Shown: in pieces, positions 38,250 through 46,959 of the stretch | Layout of the letters: the number at the start of each line of letters is the position of its first letter | Numbering within the stretch: the stretch's first letter is position 1 | Source: Parvularcula sp038749595 | Lineage (GTDB): Bacteria; Pseudomonadota; Alphaproteobacteria; Caulobacterales; Parvularculaceae | Reading direction: 5' to 3' | NCBI GenBank assembly: GCA_038749595.1 | Contig: JBCDHW010000014.1 | Coordinates: 1-64,000 of the forward strand | DNA: 64,000 nt | Translations under genes and position numbers: made by a program | The notes under the pieces: generated by a model | Told to the model about the DNA's origin: nothing | Databases searched by the model: none | The model's input: only the letters and a program-made list of their open reading frames with translations

Positions 38250-38837
38250 TTAATTTCCGCTCACAGTTTGCGGGCGCGCTACGGGCGGCTCTGGCCTCAC
38301 AAACGGTTCCGCCTCAAGTTCGGCAACCAGAGGTCCCAGGGTCCTCCGCCAGAGGCGCTCGGTGACGGGACCGGCAAAGCGATAACGGATGACGCCGTTC
38401 TTATCGATCACAAACGTCTCAGGCGCACCCGTCACGCCAAATTCGACCACCGCGCGGCCCGTTTGGTCGAGGCCCACTTCCTCATAAGGGTTGCCATAGC
38501 GCTCGAGCCACTGCGCCGCCGCCTCGGGCGTATCGTTCCATGCAAGGCCGTAGATCAAGACGCCTTGCTCTCGCAGCTCGAGGAAGAGCGGGTGCTCGTA
38601 AAGGCAGTTCACGCACCAACTCCCCCAGACATTCACGAGGCTCACTTGCCCCGTTAGCACCCCAGGCTGGAAAGGGCCGCGGTGCCGGGGGATCGGCTCG
38701 AGGGTCACCGTCGGCGCCTTTTGCCCGATCAGGGCCGAGGGGATCGCGGTGCCATCAATCACGGTCACGCCGCGGAAGGCGAACACTGCGACCACGGTAA
38801 ACATCAGGGCAGGCAGAACCAGAAGCTTTTTGTTCAT
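38250..38837 (-). CDS. CcmG/DsbE-type thiol:disulfide protein
   Basis: The 195-residue protein has an N-terminal helix (about 4-22) anchoring a thioredoxin fold. The redox motif is WCVNC (Cys75, Cys78), preceded by VSLVNVWGS, and GVTGAPETFVID holds the cis-proline. This is the arrangement of CcmG, which reduces apocytochrome c during maturation. The middle residues Val-Asn of the motif are less common than Pro-Thr or Val-Pro. No other ccm genes are in the window, so the CcmG role is likely but not proven. Confidence 0.85.
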   Translation of the reverse strand: MNKKLLVLPALMFTVVAVFAFRGVTVIDGTAIPSALIGQKAPTVTLEPIPRHRGPFQPGVLTGQVSLVNVWGSWCVNCLYEHPLFLELREQGVLIYGLAWNDTPEAAAQWLERYGNPYEEVGLDQTGRAVVEFGVTGAPETFVIDKNGVIRYRFAGPVTERLWRRTLGPLVAELEAEPFVRPEPPVARPQTVSGN

Positions 38838-38992
38838 GCGCCCTATGTGGCCCGGGTGGCCGAGCGAATGAAGCCCCCGCGGGCGGTTCGCGGGATTTTA
38901 CAGATGACCCTCTTGCAATGTGTCGGGACAGTTCTTTTATCGAATAACGTGATCAAAAACGCGGCTGGCGCGATTTTCAGAGAGGGCTGACT

Positions 38993-39382
38993 ATGGAAGA
39001 GATCGAAGAGCGTCGTTCTGGCGGGGGCGTATGGAAGTTTCTGCTCTTCTTGATGATCGTTGCTGTGGCGATGGGAACCTATGCAGCCTACCAGTGGGGT
39101 GACGGCGTGGTCACCATCAATGACCGTGCCATCAGCGAGTTCCAGCCATGGGAAGTTGTCGGCGGCGTGATCATCGGCATCCTCGGTCTGCTGGTGGGCC
39201 TCTTAGCAGGCGTGATTGGCCTTTTGATCGGGCTTGGCGCGGCGATCCTGGCGATCTCCTTGGCGATGCTCGGTATTTTGAGCGGAGTTTTCATCACAGC
39301 AGGGGTCCTGCTCGGGCCATTTCTTCTGCTCGCGGCCGTGATCCTGCTCATGCGGCGCCGGACCAACCCCGAGGTCATTTAG
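38993..39382 (+). CDS. Membrane protein at the head of the YbjQ operon
   Basis: The 129-residue protein has a charged start (MEEIEERRSGGG), a first helix (about 14-32), a short periplasmic segment and two or three very hydrophobic helices (about 54-118) full of Gly, Leu, Ile and Val. The C-terminus RRRTNPEVI is basic. No family is recognised. Three short genes follow closely on the same strand. Confidence 0.65.
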   Translation: MEEIEERRSGGGVWKFLLFLMIVAVAMGTYAAYQWGDGVVTINDRAISEFQPWEVVGGVIIGILGLLVGLLAGVIGLLIGLGAAILAISLAMLGILSGVFITAGVLLGPFLLLAAVILLMRRRTNPEVI

Positions 39383-39463
39383 GCGCCGAAGCCGGTACGC
39401 CGCGCGGCGAACGCTGACGCCGCGAGCTCAGTCAGCGGTTCAGTTCGAGAGGAGGGCGTGACC

Positions 39464-39616
39464 ATGTGGTTCGGAGTTTTGTGGTGGTGCTTTGATGACC
39501 ATCTCGCCGCCGCACTCGAAAAACCGGGGCTGGGAACGTTGCCGATCTGGCTGCCGTTCTTGGTGGGCATCGCGTTTAGCACCACGGTCAGCGTCTCGCG
39601 CGGCCGTCGAGACTGA
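39464..39616 (+). CDS. Small membrane protein (50 residues) in the YbjQ operon
   Basis: MWFGVLWWCFDDHL opens the protein, and one hydrophobic segment (about 25-42) follows. It ends SRGRRD. AGGAGG lies eight bases before the ATG, a strong Shine-Dalgarno, which supports translation. An in-frame GTG is six bases upstream. No family is recognised. Confidence 0.5.
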   Translation: MWFGVLWWCFDDHLAAALEKPGLGTLPIWLPFLVGIAFSTTVSVSRGRRD

Positions 39617-39629
39617 GGAGGACTTTCAG

Positions 39630-39839
39630 ATGTCACTTGGAAATCTAGCGCTCGCGATCTTCGTGTTCGCCACCGGGCTCTACGCCCTTCTTCTTATCAT
39701 GGGGATGATCGCCCTCTTCCCCGAAGGCATCATCGGTCTTGTGGTGTTGGGCATCGCCCTGTTCTTTATTGGCAGCGTTACCGCCCAGCGGCTGCGCAAC
39801 AAAGAAGACCGCCATTACGTTGAGAATGTGAAGGAGTAA
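39630..39839 (+). CDS. Small two-helix membrane protein (69 residues) in the YbjQ operon
   Basis: The start at 39630 follows GAGGA; a longer frame from 39492 overlaps the 50-residue gene and was rejected. Helices at about 5-25 and 30-52 are followed by a charged tail (RLRNKEDRHYVENVKE). The gap to the YbjQ gene is four bases, so the two are co-translated. Confidence 0.6.
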   Translation: MSLGNLALAIFVFATGLYALLLIMGMIALFPEGIIGLVVLGIALFFIGSVTAQRLRNKEDRHYVENVKE

Positions 39840-39843
39840 GCGG

Positions 39844-40206
39844 ATGCTGGTGACAACGACAGAGCACAATATCGGCCGCGAGGTCGTTGAGACGATCGGC
39901 CTGGTCCGCGGCAATGTCATCCGCGCCAAACACATCGGCAACGACATCATCGCTTCCCTGCGCAATCTCGTCGGAGGCGAGGTCAACGAATATACCAAGA
40001 TGATGGCTGAGGCGCGGGAGCAGGCCATGGACCGGATGATCGCCCACGGCGAAAGCCTCGGCGCCGACGCAATCATCGGTGTACGGTTCACCACATCGAC
40101 GATCACCCAAGGCGCAGCGGAAATCCTCGCCTTCGGCACCGCGGTCAAGCTGGGCGCCCCTGTTTCTGCTGGCGGCGCACAGGCCAGCATGGTCCGGCGG
40201 GTCTGA
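39844..40206 (+). CDS. YbjQ-family protein
   Basis: The 120-residue protein matches the YbjQ (DUF74) family. TIGLVRGNVIRAKHIG and MIAHGESLGADAIIGVRFTTSTI are the typical blocks. YbjQ folds into a pentameric ring-like heavy-metal-binding-like domain in known structures, with no proven function. Its place at the end of three small membrane protein genes suggests a membrane-associated complex. Confidence 0.9.
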   Translation: MLVTTTEHNIGREVVETIGLVRGNVIRAKHIGNDIIASLRNLVGGEVNEYTKMMAEAREQAMDRMIAHGESLGADAIIGVRFTTSTITQGAAEILAFGTAVKLGAPVSAGGAQASMVRRV

Positions 40207-40221
40207 CGCCCACGGAAGAAC

Positions 40222-40256
40222 GAGGCCCCGCCAGAAGGGCGGCTGGACGAGGCCTC
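40222..40256. terminator. Stem-loop after the YbjQ operon
   Basis: GAGGCC (40222-40227) pairs with GGCCTC (40251-40256), and inside it CCGCC (40228-40232) pairs with GGCGG. The outer stem ends CTCTTAA on the right side. It is downstream of a plus-strand operon and the minus-strand six-Cys gene, so it may serve both. Confidence 0.45.
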
Positions 40257-40279
40257 TTAAGGTCGTGGGTGGGCCGACC

Positions 40280-40552
40280 TTATTCGGGTTCGCAGGCTGC
40301 CGCGGTGATGTCGGCCTGGGCTTGCTCCGCGCTGCAAGACGCCGTCGTTTCACCGCTGAGATCATTCGTACACGTATAACGATACGCGCAGTTGATGTCA
40401 TCGTCGGTCCCGGCAGTCCGCTCGACCTCACACGAGCATGCCGTCGCGGGCTCTTGGAACGCTAAGATGTCCTCGACCAGCGCCAGCTGCGCATCAAAGA
40501 ACAGTGGCGCTGAGACCGCTGCCGCTTTTACGGCTGAAAAAGCTATAAACAT
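40280..40552 (-). CDS. Small secreted six-cysteine protein
   Basis: The 90-residue protein has a hydrophobic N-terminus (MFIAFSAVKAAAVSAPLFF) that looks like a signal peptide. Six Cys occur in the rest: CSC near 39, NCAYRYTC near 55, then single Cys near 72 and 87. Three disulfides are possible. AGGAGA precedes the ATG. I recognise no family, though small secreted Cys-rich peptides occur in many Alphaproteobacteria. It has its own 184-base leader and lies between the YbjQ operon and a lipid gene. Confidence 0.6.
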   Translation of the reverse strand: MFIAFSAVKAAAVSAPLFFDAQLALVEDILAFQEPATACSCEVERTAGTDDDINCAYRYTCTNDLSGETTASCSAEQAQADITAAACEPE

Positions 40553-40736
40553 GGTGCTCTCCTAGAAACCGTCAGGGCACGTCCTGACAGCCGCAAGGTA
40601 AGCGCGTTAATGTTCCAAGCAGAGTTGCAAAGGCGTAAGCCGGATTTGGCGAAGATTTAGGAAGCTTACGGACGTGTTATGCGTGTTCCTTGCGTGCGCT
40701 TCATGAACTGATCAGCTTACGCCCGAATCGTTCGCT

Positions 40737-41330
40737 TCATAGTTTCGTGTTTTGAACCGCTTGCCGCCCCTTTTTGATCGCAGCGAACACATGCGGCGCA
40801 TCAATGATCCAAACCGGTGTCATCAGTGTAGCGACGATTCCTTCGGTTGTGTTGACGAAACCCAGCACCAAAACGGCGAGCATTGCAAAGTCGAAAGGCC
40901 CCTCCGCCAGCACCAAAGCGAGGAAGGTGTAATAGGCGAGCCCCCACGCTTTCGCTGCGTACAGATGATACGCGCTTCCGCGCCCGTATTTCCAAAAATC
41001 AAGACCGGCACGCGCCGCACGGAAGAGCCCCAGCGCAATGATCCAGCCGAGATAAGGCTCGAGCACCTCCCACCGGGCAATCAGCACAAACGCCGTGTAC
41101 GACAGAGTAAACGCATTATCCGCCCACCCATCCGCTCGGCGCAACAGAACCGTCACCGTCCCATAACGCCGCGCAATCTTTCCATCAAAAATATCCGACA
41201 ACAGCGCCAGCGGGATCGCATAGAGCGCAACCTCCATCGGCCATCCGAACGCGGAGCAAATCCAGGGCAAGAACGCCGCCCCAGCGCGGAACCAAATCAG
41301 CGCCCAAGGAACGCGGGCGATTGGGGTCAT
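40737..41330 (-). CDS. CDP-alcohol phosphatidyltransferase family protein
   Basis: The 197-residue protein has five or six membrane helices. The family signature D-x2-D-G-x2-A-R-x8-G-x3-D-x3-D is present as DIFDGKIAR (46-54) and RRADGWAD (64-71). The usual Gly before x3-D is Leu63. The four acidic residues that bind metal (46, 49, 67, 71) are all kept. It should move a phosphatidyl group from CDP-diacylglycerol to a small alcohol. The acceptor is unclear. It overlaps the upstream YcxB-like gene by four bases. Confidence 0.85.
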   Translation of the reverse strand: MTPIARVPWALIWFRAGAAFLPWICSAFGWPMEVALYAIPLALLSDIFDGKIARRYGTVTVLLRRADGWADNAFTLSYTAFVLIARWEVLEPYLGWIIALGLFRAARAGLDFWKYGRGSAYHLYAAKAWGLAYYTFLALVLAEGPFDFAMLAVLVLGFVNTTEGIVATLMTPVWIIDAPHVFAAIKKGRQAVQNTKL

Positions 41331-41896
41331 CGGCGTTGGTTGAGCGCTGTGCTACGGTTGACCGTACCTTGCGAAAGGCGTTCCGTAAGCGCGTCGATAA
41401 AGAGTTTTTCCTGATTGGGTCTGAACAGGCGCTGAGGCAAGACGAAATACGATCCCCACACCAAAAGGACCCAGTATCCGTCTTTGAGAAAGACTTCGCT
41501 TATAGCGTCCCACCTGACGGCGTAAGTAACGCTTGCATCTGCAAAACGGAACTCTTCGTCAGTGATTTCAGCAACAAATTCGGAAGTGTCGCGGCCGTAT
41601 CGTGCTTGCATTGCAGCTTGGAATTGTCGTTGCACGAGACGTGTACTGATGAACTTATAGATGAGCGCGCCAATCACCGCGCCGACCGCCGGTAAAAAGC
41701 TGTTTTCCAGAGGTTTGCCGAAGGCCATGTTGGCGAGGAACACCGCGACGATGCTCACCAAAATACAAGCTGCCAACACCAGGGTGAAGTGGCGCGGAGA
41801 GCCAAGCTGCCTTCGCTGGATTTCAGCTGCGAGACTTTGTGCCTCGCCGACTTTTATTTCGCCGCGAAGTTGAAGGGGTGAGGGATCCGCACTCAC
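41327..41896 (-). CDS. YcxB-like membrane protein
   Basis: The 189-residue protein has two adjacent helices (about 39-60 and 66-88). A soluble domain follows with a YcxB-type pattern: EITDEEFRFADASVTYAVRWDAISEVFLKDGYWVLLV. The family is widespread and has no known function. ATGA overlap with the phosphatidyltransferase gene means coupled translation, so it may act in the same lipid step. Confidence 0.7.
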   Translation of the reverse strand: MSADPSPLQLRGEIKVGEAQSLAAEIQRRQLGSPRHFTLVLAACILVSIVAVFLANMAFGKPLENSFLPAVGAVIGALIYKFISTRLVQRQFQAAMQARYGRDTSEFVAEITDEEFRFADASVTYAVRWDAISEVFLKDGYWVLLVWGSYFVLPQRLFRPNQEKLFIDALTERLSQGTVNRSTALNQRR

Positions 41897-41901
41897 AGGG
41901 A

Positions 41902-43389
41902 TCAGAGCTCCTGATTAAACGCCCCGACCTCGGGCTCTTTCGCGAGGACTTCTTTCAGCTCACGGAACATCGCGTTGCGGGCTTCTTCGGTGGCGGGGCT
42001 TTCGACGACGACGACGAGCTCTGGTTTGTTGGAGGACGCGCGGATGAGGCCCCAGGTGCCGTCTTCGACGGTGATGCGGACGCCGTTGACGGTGTTCACG
42101 TCGACGACCTTTTGGCCGATCATCTCGGTGCGCTCGGACAGCTTCGCGACGATCCGTTCGATGACGTTGTACTTTTCCTCGTCCGAGCATTTGGGCGACA
42201 TGGTCGGTGATTGATACGTGGTCGGAAGGTCCCGACGGAGGTCGGCTAGGGTCTTATCTGGGTTGTTCTCCAGCATCTTGAGGATCGCGATCGCCGCAAC
42301 CAATCCGTCGTCGTAGCCGCGGCCATAGGGCTCGCGGAAGAAGAAATGGCCGGACTTTTCAAAGCCTGCCACCGCGCCGAGATCTGTGGTTTTGCGTTTG
42401 ATGTAGGAGTGGCCCGTCTTCCAATAGTGCGTGGTCGCACCATTTTCCTTCAGCACCGGATCGGTGTTGAAGAGACCCGTCGATTTCACATCCACGACGA
42501 AGACGGCGCCCTCGATCTGGCTCGAGAGATCGCGGGCGATCATCACACCGATCTTATCGGCGAAGATCTCGTCGCCCTCGTTATCGACCACGCCGCACCG
42601 GTCACCATCGCCGTCAAAGCCGAGCGCCAGGTCTGCGCCGTGCTCTTTCACCGCCGCTTGCATGGCGTGCAGCATTTCAAGGTCTTCCGGGTTCGGATTG
42701 TATTTTGGAAAGGTGTGGTCGAGCTCGTCGTCCATCGGGATGACCTCAACGCCAAGCCGCTTCAGCGCTTCGGGCGCGTAGGCGCCGGCCGTGCCGTTGC
42801 CGCACGCCGCAATTACCCGCAGCGGCCGTTTGATGGTGATCCCGTCGGTAAGGTCCTTGAGATACCGCTCCCGCAAATCGGTGTGGTAGACATAGCTGCC
42901 ACCCTCCCGAGACACCGCCTCGCCATTCAGGACAATATCCTTCAAACGGCCCATTTCCTTGGGGCCAAAGGTGAGGGGGGCTTCGACGCCCATCTTCACG
43001 CCGGTCCAGCCGTTCTCGTTGTGGCTTGCCGTCACCATCGCAACACAAGGCACATCGAGCTCAAATTGCGCGAAATAGGCCACCGGAGAGAGCGCCAAGC
43101 CGATATCATGCACCTTAACCCCAGCCGACATCAGCCCCACGGTGAGCGCCTGCTTAATCCCCGCCGAATAGCCCCGAAAATCGTGGCCAACGACAATCTC
43201 CGGCCGCTTCCCGAGCTCGTGGATCAGCGTTCCCAGCCCCGCGCCAAGTGCCTGAATGCCGAGCGTATTGATTTCATCCCCAAACACCCACCGCGCATCA
43301 TACTCGCGGAAACCCGTAGGCTTCACCTTCGGCTGCACCTCGTACTCGAGCGTATTGGCTTGCAGATCGGCGGACGGCTTTGGCAGCAT
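41902..43389 (-). CDS. algC: Phosphomannomutase/phosphoglucomutase
   Basis: The start at 43389 gives MLPKPSADLQANTLEYEVQP; a frame to 43446 was rejected. The 495-residue protein has the phosphoserine loop VTASHNENGWTG (Ser122), the metal-binding DGDGDR near residue 270, and a C-terminal phosphate-binding RASSNKPELVVVVE. It converts mannose-6-P to mannose-1-P or glucose-6-P to glucose-1-P, feeding surface polysaccharides. It is divergent from mrcA across 180 bases, which contain two GANTC sites (GAATC and GATTC). Confidence 0.93.
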   Translation of the reverse strand: MLPKPSADLQANTLEYEVQPKVKPTGFREYDARWVFGDEINTLGIQALGAGLGTLIHELGKRPEIVVGHDFRGYSAGIKQALTVGLMSAGVKVHDIGLALSPVAYFAQFELDVPCVAMVTASHNENGWTGVKMGVEAPLTFGPKEMGRLKDIVLNGEAVSREGGSYVYHTDLRERYLKDLTDGITIKRPLRVIAACGNGTAGAYAPEALKRLGVEVIPMDDELDHTFPKYNPNPEDLEMLHAMQAAVKEHGADLALGFDGDGDRCGVVDNEGDEIFADKIGVMIARDLSSQIEGAVFVVDVKSTGLFNTDPVLKENGATTHYWKTGHSYIKRKTTDLGAVAGFEKSGHFFFREPYGRGYDDGLVAAIAILKMLENNPDKTLADLRRDLPTTYQSPTMSPKCSDEEKYNVIERIVAKLSERTEMIGQKVVDVNTVNGVRITVEDGTWGLIRASSNKPELVVVVESPATEEARNAMFRELKEVLAKEPEVGAFNQEL

Positions 43390-43569
43390 CAGAAGAATCC
43401 CTCTTGCGGTTTGCCGCGACAGTAGTGGCGGTTTTTCCTGAGCCAAGCCTTACCAGTGCGAAAGTTCTGTGCAGCATAGGGTGGGAGAGGTCGCAGGAGC
43501 CGTTCCTGTGTGCTAGCTCTGTTAACGATGTGGGCCCCAATTGATTCCGTCACCTGATCTGAAAGTGCG

Positions 43570-46203
43570 ATGAGCGACCAACCCTCCGACCCTTTCCGCT
43601 ACCAATTTGGCGGCGTTGATAGCCAGCAACATCCCCTTCGCGATGGCTTCGGTGAACCGGAGCCGGAGAAGAAGAAGGGTTCGGTCTGGGGCAAAATTGT
43701 TTTCGCCTTCCGCGCAGCTATGGTGCTGACGACTATCGGCTTTATCGCGGGCGTCGGCTTCCTGATCTACGCCTTTATCTACGTGCAGGGGCTTGAGCCC
43801 GACCTTCCCGATTACACCCAGCTTGAAAGCTATGAGCCGAAGGTCACCACCCGGATCCACGCCGGTGACGGCACCCTCGTGGCCGAGTTTGCCCGCGAAC
43901 GGCGCTTGTTTGTTCCGGCTGAGAGCATCCCCGTCACCGTCAAACAGGCCTTCATCTCCGCAGAAGACAAAACCTTCTACGAGCATGGCGGCATTTATTG
44001 GCAAGGCTGGCCCCGGGCGCAGCTCAACAACCTCAAAAACATGGGGTCCGGCGCGCCGCTCCAAGGCGCCTCGACGATTACCCAGCAGGTGGCCAAAAAC
44101 TTCCTCCTCACCTCGGACCAGCGCATCGACCGGAAGGTGAAAGAGATCCTGATCGCCCGGCGGATGGAGAAGGCCTTCACCAAGGACCACATTCTCGAGC
44201 TCTACCTCAACGAGATCTACCTCGGGAACCGCAGCTACGGCGTGGCGGCGGCGGCGCTCAACTATTACGGCAAGTCGCTGACGGAGATTGAACCCCACGA
44301 GGCGGCCTATCTTGCGACCCTGGCCAAGGCTCCGGCGAACTATCACCCGATTTACAACGAGGAGCGCGCGCTCACCCGGCGCAATTGGATCCTCGGTCGG
44401 ATGGCTGAGGACGAGTTTCTGACGCCTGAGGAGCTGGCCTTCTATCGTGAGCAGCCGTTGGGGGCAGAGCTTGCCCCGCCGCTCGGTGCGCGCTCGTCTG
44501 CGCTGGAGTACTTTGCCGAGGAAGTCCGCCGCAACGTGGCTGCTGAGTACGGCACGGATGCGCTCTACGATGGCGGGCTGTCGGTCCGCTCCACCATCGA
44601 TCCGGTGCTCCAAGAAAAGGCCCAGCGGGCCTTCCGCGAAGGGCTCGCCGAATACGACATGCGGCACGGCTGGCGGGGGCCGCTGACTCAGCTTCTCCTG
44701 CCGGACGATCTGACCGCCACGACAATCCCCGAACGCGAGAACGAAGAGCCGCGGCCGTTTTGGGCTCTATCGCTCGACGAAGCGGCGACGCGCTTGAAAT
44801 CCGAACGGATCATCGCCGACGACCTCGATCCTTGGCGCCTCGCCGTTGTGCTTGAGACCACGGACGCTATCGCCACGATTGGCTTCCGCGACGGCACCGA
44901 GGGTGCGATCACCTTGCCCAACCTCGCCTGGGCACGAGAATTTATCGACATCAACACGATCGGCGAAGAAGTTGAGTCGGTGACTGAGGTCATCGCGCCG
45001 GGCGATGTCATCCTCGTCACGCCGGCCGAGGGGATGCAAACCTTCGCTCTCCGGCAAATCCCTGCCGCAAACGGCGGCATGCTCGTGATGGACCCCCATA
45101 CGGGCCGGATCCAAGCGATGGTCGGCGGCTTCAGCTTCGGCCTCTCCGAGTTCAACCGCTCCACCCAAGCGTGGCGGCAACCCGGCTCCACCTTCAAGCC
45201 ATTCATCTACGCCGCAGCCCTCGACAACGGCTACACGCCAAGCTCCATCGTCATGGACAGCGCCTTCGTCGCCGAAGGCCTCGACGGCACCTGGTGGAAA
45301 CCCGGCAACTACGTTGCGGATCGTTTCTACGGGGACAGCACGCTCCGCCTGGGCCTTGAGAAGTCGCGCAACACCATGACGGTCCGCCTCGCTGAGGATC
45401 TCGGCATCGGCACCATTGTGGAGTACGCGGAGCGTATGGGCGTCTCGGACCGCCTGCCGCGGAACCTCTCGATCTCCCTCGGCGCCGGTGAAACCACCCT
45501 CATGCGCCTCACGGCGGCCTACGCACAATTCGTCAACGGAGGGAAACAGATCCAGCCGACCATTATCGACCGGATCCAAGACCGGAACGGCATGACGATC
45601 CTCGCCAATGATCAACGGCCCTGCTTCGCCTGTGATGCCGCCATGTGGGAAGGGCAGTCGGAGCCGCCGCTCCCGGACACGCGAGCCCAGCTCATCGATC
45701 CGCGTACGGCCTATCAAATGGTGTCGATGATGGAAGGTGTCATCGAGCGGGGTACAGGCTCAAAGATCCGCGGTCTCTACGAGGACGAGCCGCTTCCCCC
45801 GATCGCAGGCAAAACGGGCACCACAAACGACTACCGCGACGCGTGGTTCGTCGGATTCTCTCCTGACATGGCCGTGGGAATTTTCGTCGGCAATGATATG
45901 CCGAGCTCCCTCGGCAATGGAGAAGGCGGCGGCAACGTTGCCGCCCCGATCTTCGGCCGCTTCATGAAAGATGCTCTCGTTACGGAGGAGGTCGTTCCGT
46001 TCCGCGCGCCTTCAGGGATCCGCCTGGTACGGATCAACGCCCGCACGGGCCGTCCCGCGCGCGCGGGTGAGCGTAACGTCATTCTCGAGGCGTTCAAGGC
46101 CGAGGACGATATCTACAGCCGGTCAGGCCGGTTCTTAGGCAACGAAGGCCGCAAGGGCCGCGGTGATGAAGAGATCGACGGAGATCTTGGCGTCATCTAC
46201 TGA
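43570..46203 (+). CDS. mrcA: Penicillin-binding protein 1a (class A PBP)
   Basis: The 877-residue protein has a cytoplasmic N-tail, a membrane helix (about 42-72) and a GT51 transglycosylase domain with catalytic Glu132 in SAEDKTFYEHGG. The transpeptidase domain has SxxK at Ser540 (GSTFKPF), a KSRN motif near 598 and KTGTT at 748-750. It polymerises and cross-links peptidoglycan. An inserted segment (about 340-520) separates the two catalytic parts, as in PBP1a proteins of this class. Confidence 0.96.
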   Translation: MSDQPSDPFRYQFGGVDSQQHPLRDGFGEPEPEKKKGSVWGKIVFAFRAAMVLTTIGFIAGVGFLIYAFIYVQGLEPDLPDYTQLESYEPKVTTRIHAGDGTLVAEFARERRLFVPAESIPVTVKQAFISAEDKTFYEHGGIYWQGWPRAQLNNLKNMGSGAPLQGASTITQQVAKNFLLTSDQRIDRKVKEILIARRMEKAFTKDHILELYLNEIYLGNRSYGVAAAALNYYGKSLTEIEPHEAAYLATLAKAPANYHPIYNEERALTRRNWILGRMAEDEFLTPEELAFYREQPLGAELAPPLGARSSALEYFAEEVRRNVAAEYGTDALYDGGLSVRSTIDPVLQEKAQRAFREGLAEYDMRHGWRGPLTQLLLPDDLTATTIPERENEEPRPFWALSLDEAATRLKSERIIADDLDPWRLAVVLETTDAIATIGFRDGTEGAITLPNLAWAREFIDINTIGEEVESVTEVIAPGDVILVTPAEGMQTFALRQIPAANGGMLVMDPHTGRIQAMVGGFSFGLSEFNRSTQAWRQPGSTFKPFIYAAALDNGYTPSSIVMDSAFVAEGLDGTWWKPGNYVADRFYGDSTLRLGLEKSRNTMTVRLAEDLGIGTIVEYAERMGVSDRLPRNLSISLGAGETTLMRLTAAYAQFVNGGKQIQPTIIDRIQDRNGMTILANDQRPCFACDAAMWEGQSEPPLPDTRAQLIDPRTAYQMVSMMEGVIERGTGSKIRGLYEDEPLPPIAGKTGTTNDYRDAWFVGFSPDMAVGIFVGNDMPSSLGNGEGGGNVAAPIFGRFMKDALVTEEVVPFRAPSGIRLVRINARTGRPARAGERNVILEAFKAEDDIYSRSGRFLGNEGRKGRGDEEIDGDLGVIY

Positions 46204-46226
46204 TTGATAGAGGGGGAGGGGCGAGG

Positions 46227-46931
46227 ATGAAGACCGCACTGACCGTCGCGCTGTGGTTCTGGGCCGCGGCTTTGGGGAGCATCATCGCCTTTGATCGCGC
46301 CGTTCTGCCCAACACACACCTCGACGCGCAACTGCTTGGTCCGGGCACGGACGTTGCTACCTGCTATGGCCGTGCCGCCCGCCATTTCCCCGACATCGAA
46401 GCGCCGGCAACCAAAGTTGCGCAGTTCATGCTGGCCTCCGGCGACATCGATACGTTGATTGCACAGCCCCACAACCGAGACCGCGGACCACAGAGCTTTA
46501 CCGCGCGAACCCGCTCCGGCGATGAGCGCCCGCTGTCGGAGAGCGACGCCGCCCTGCTGCGCAAGCTCTACGCAGGATTTGACGAGAGCTCCCGCCTCTA
46601 TGCGCCGCAAGTCTTTACCCGGACGATTGACGGCGTCGGTGTGGTGGCATGGCCCGCCCAGTCCTGCGGGACGGATCGGTCGGCGTGGCTCGGCCATCTT
46701 GTCGGGATCGTCGAGAATCCAGGCCATCTCCAGCAAACCGCGATTGCCCACGAAAGCACATTCGTTTTCAGACCGGCCAATCCGCCCGAAAGTTGTCGGC
46801 AAGCGCTTGACGAAGACGGGGTCTTCCGCTGCGCCCTCCGGCTTGACGAAAATTGGAATTGGACCTTTGCGCGTTACGATTTAGAGCGTTCCGCAGCGCG
46901 CGTGCGGTTAACCGCTCTGCGTTCTGACTAA
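46227..46931 (+). CDS. Exported protein of unknown function, paralogue A near ggt
   Basis: The 234-residue protein has an N-terminal helix or signal (about 4-22). A Cys-containing domain follows: CYGRAARHF near 45, FTRTIDGVGVVAWPAQSC near 130 and a tail with ESC and FRCALRL. It resembles the protein at 48777 in order of motifs: a Cys followed by a helix ending in HF, F-x-R-T-x-D-G, then Cys and W-x-G-x-x-V-G, and two Cys near the C-terminus. The family is not recognised. It follows mrcA after 23 bases. Confidence 0.65.
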   Translation: MKTALTVALWFWAAALGSIIAFDRAVLPNTHLDAQLLGPGTDVATCYGRAARHFPDIEAPATKVAQFMLASGDIDTLIAQPHNRDRGPQSFTARTRSGDERPLSESDAALLRKLYAGFDESSRLYAPQVFTRTIDGVGVVAWPAQSCGTDRSAWLGHLVGIVENPGHLQQTAIAHESTFVFRPANPPESCRQALDEDGVFRCALRLDENWNWTFARYDLERSAARVRLTALRSD

Positions 46932-46959
46932 CAGGAAACACAACACAAACGGAGGCAGC

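Noticed and set aside
42346..43425. 359-residue plus-strand open frame inside the phosphomannomutase gene
   Set aside because: Antisense to a well-supported gene, with no motifs.
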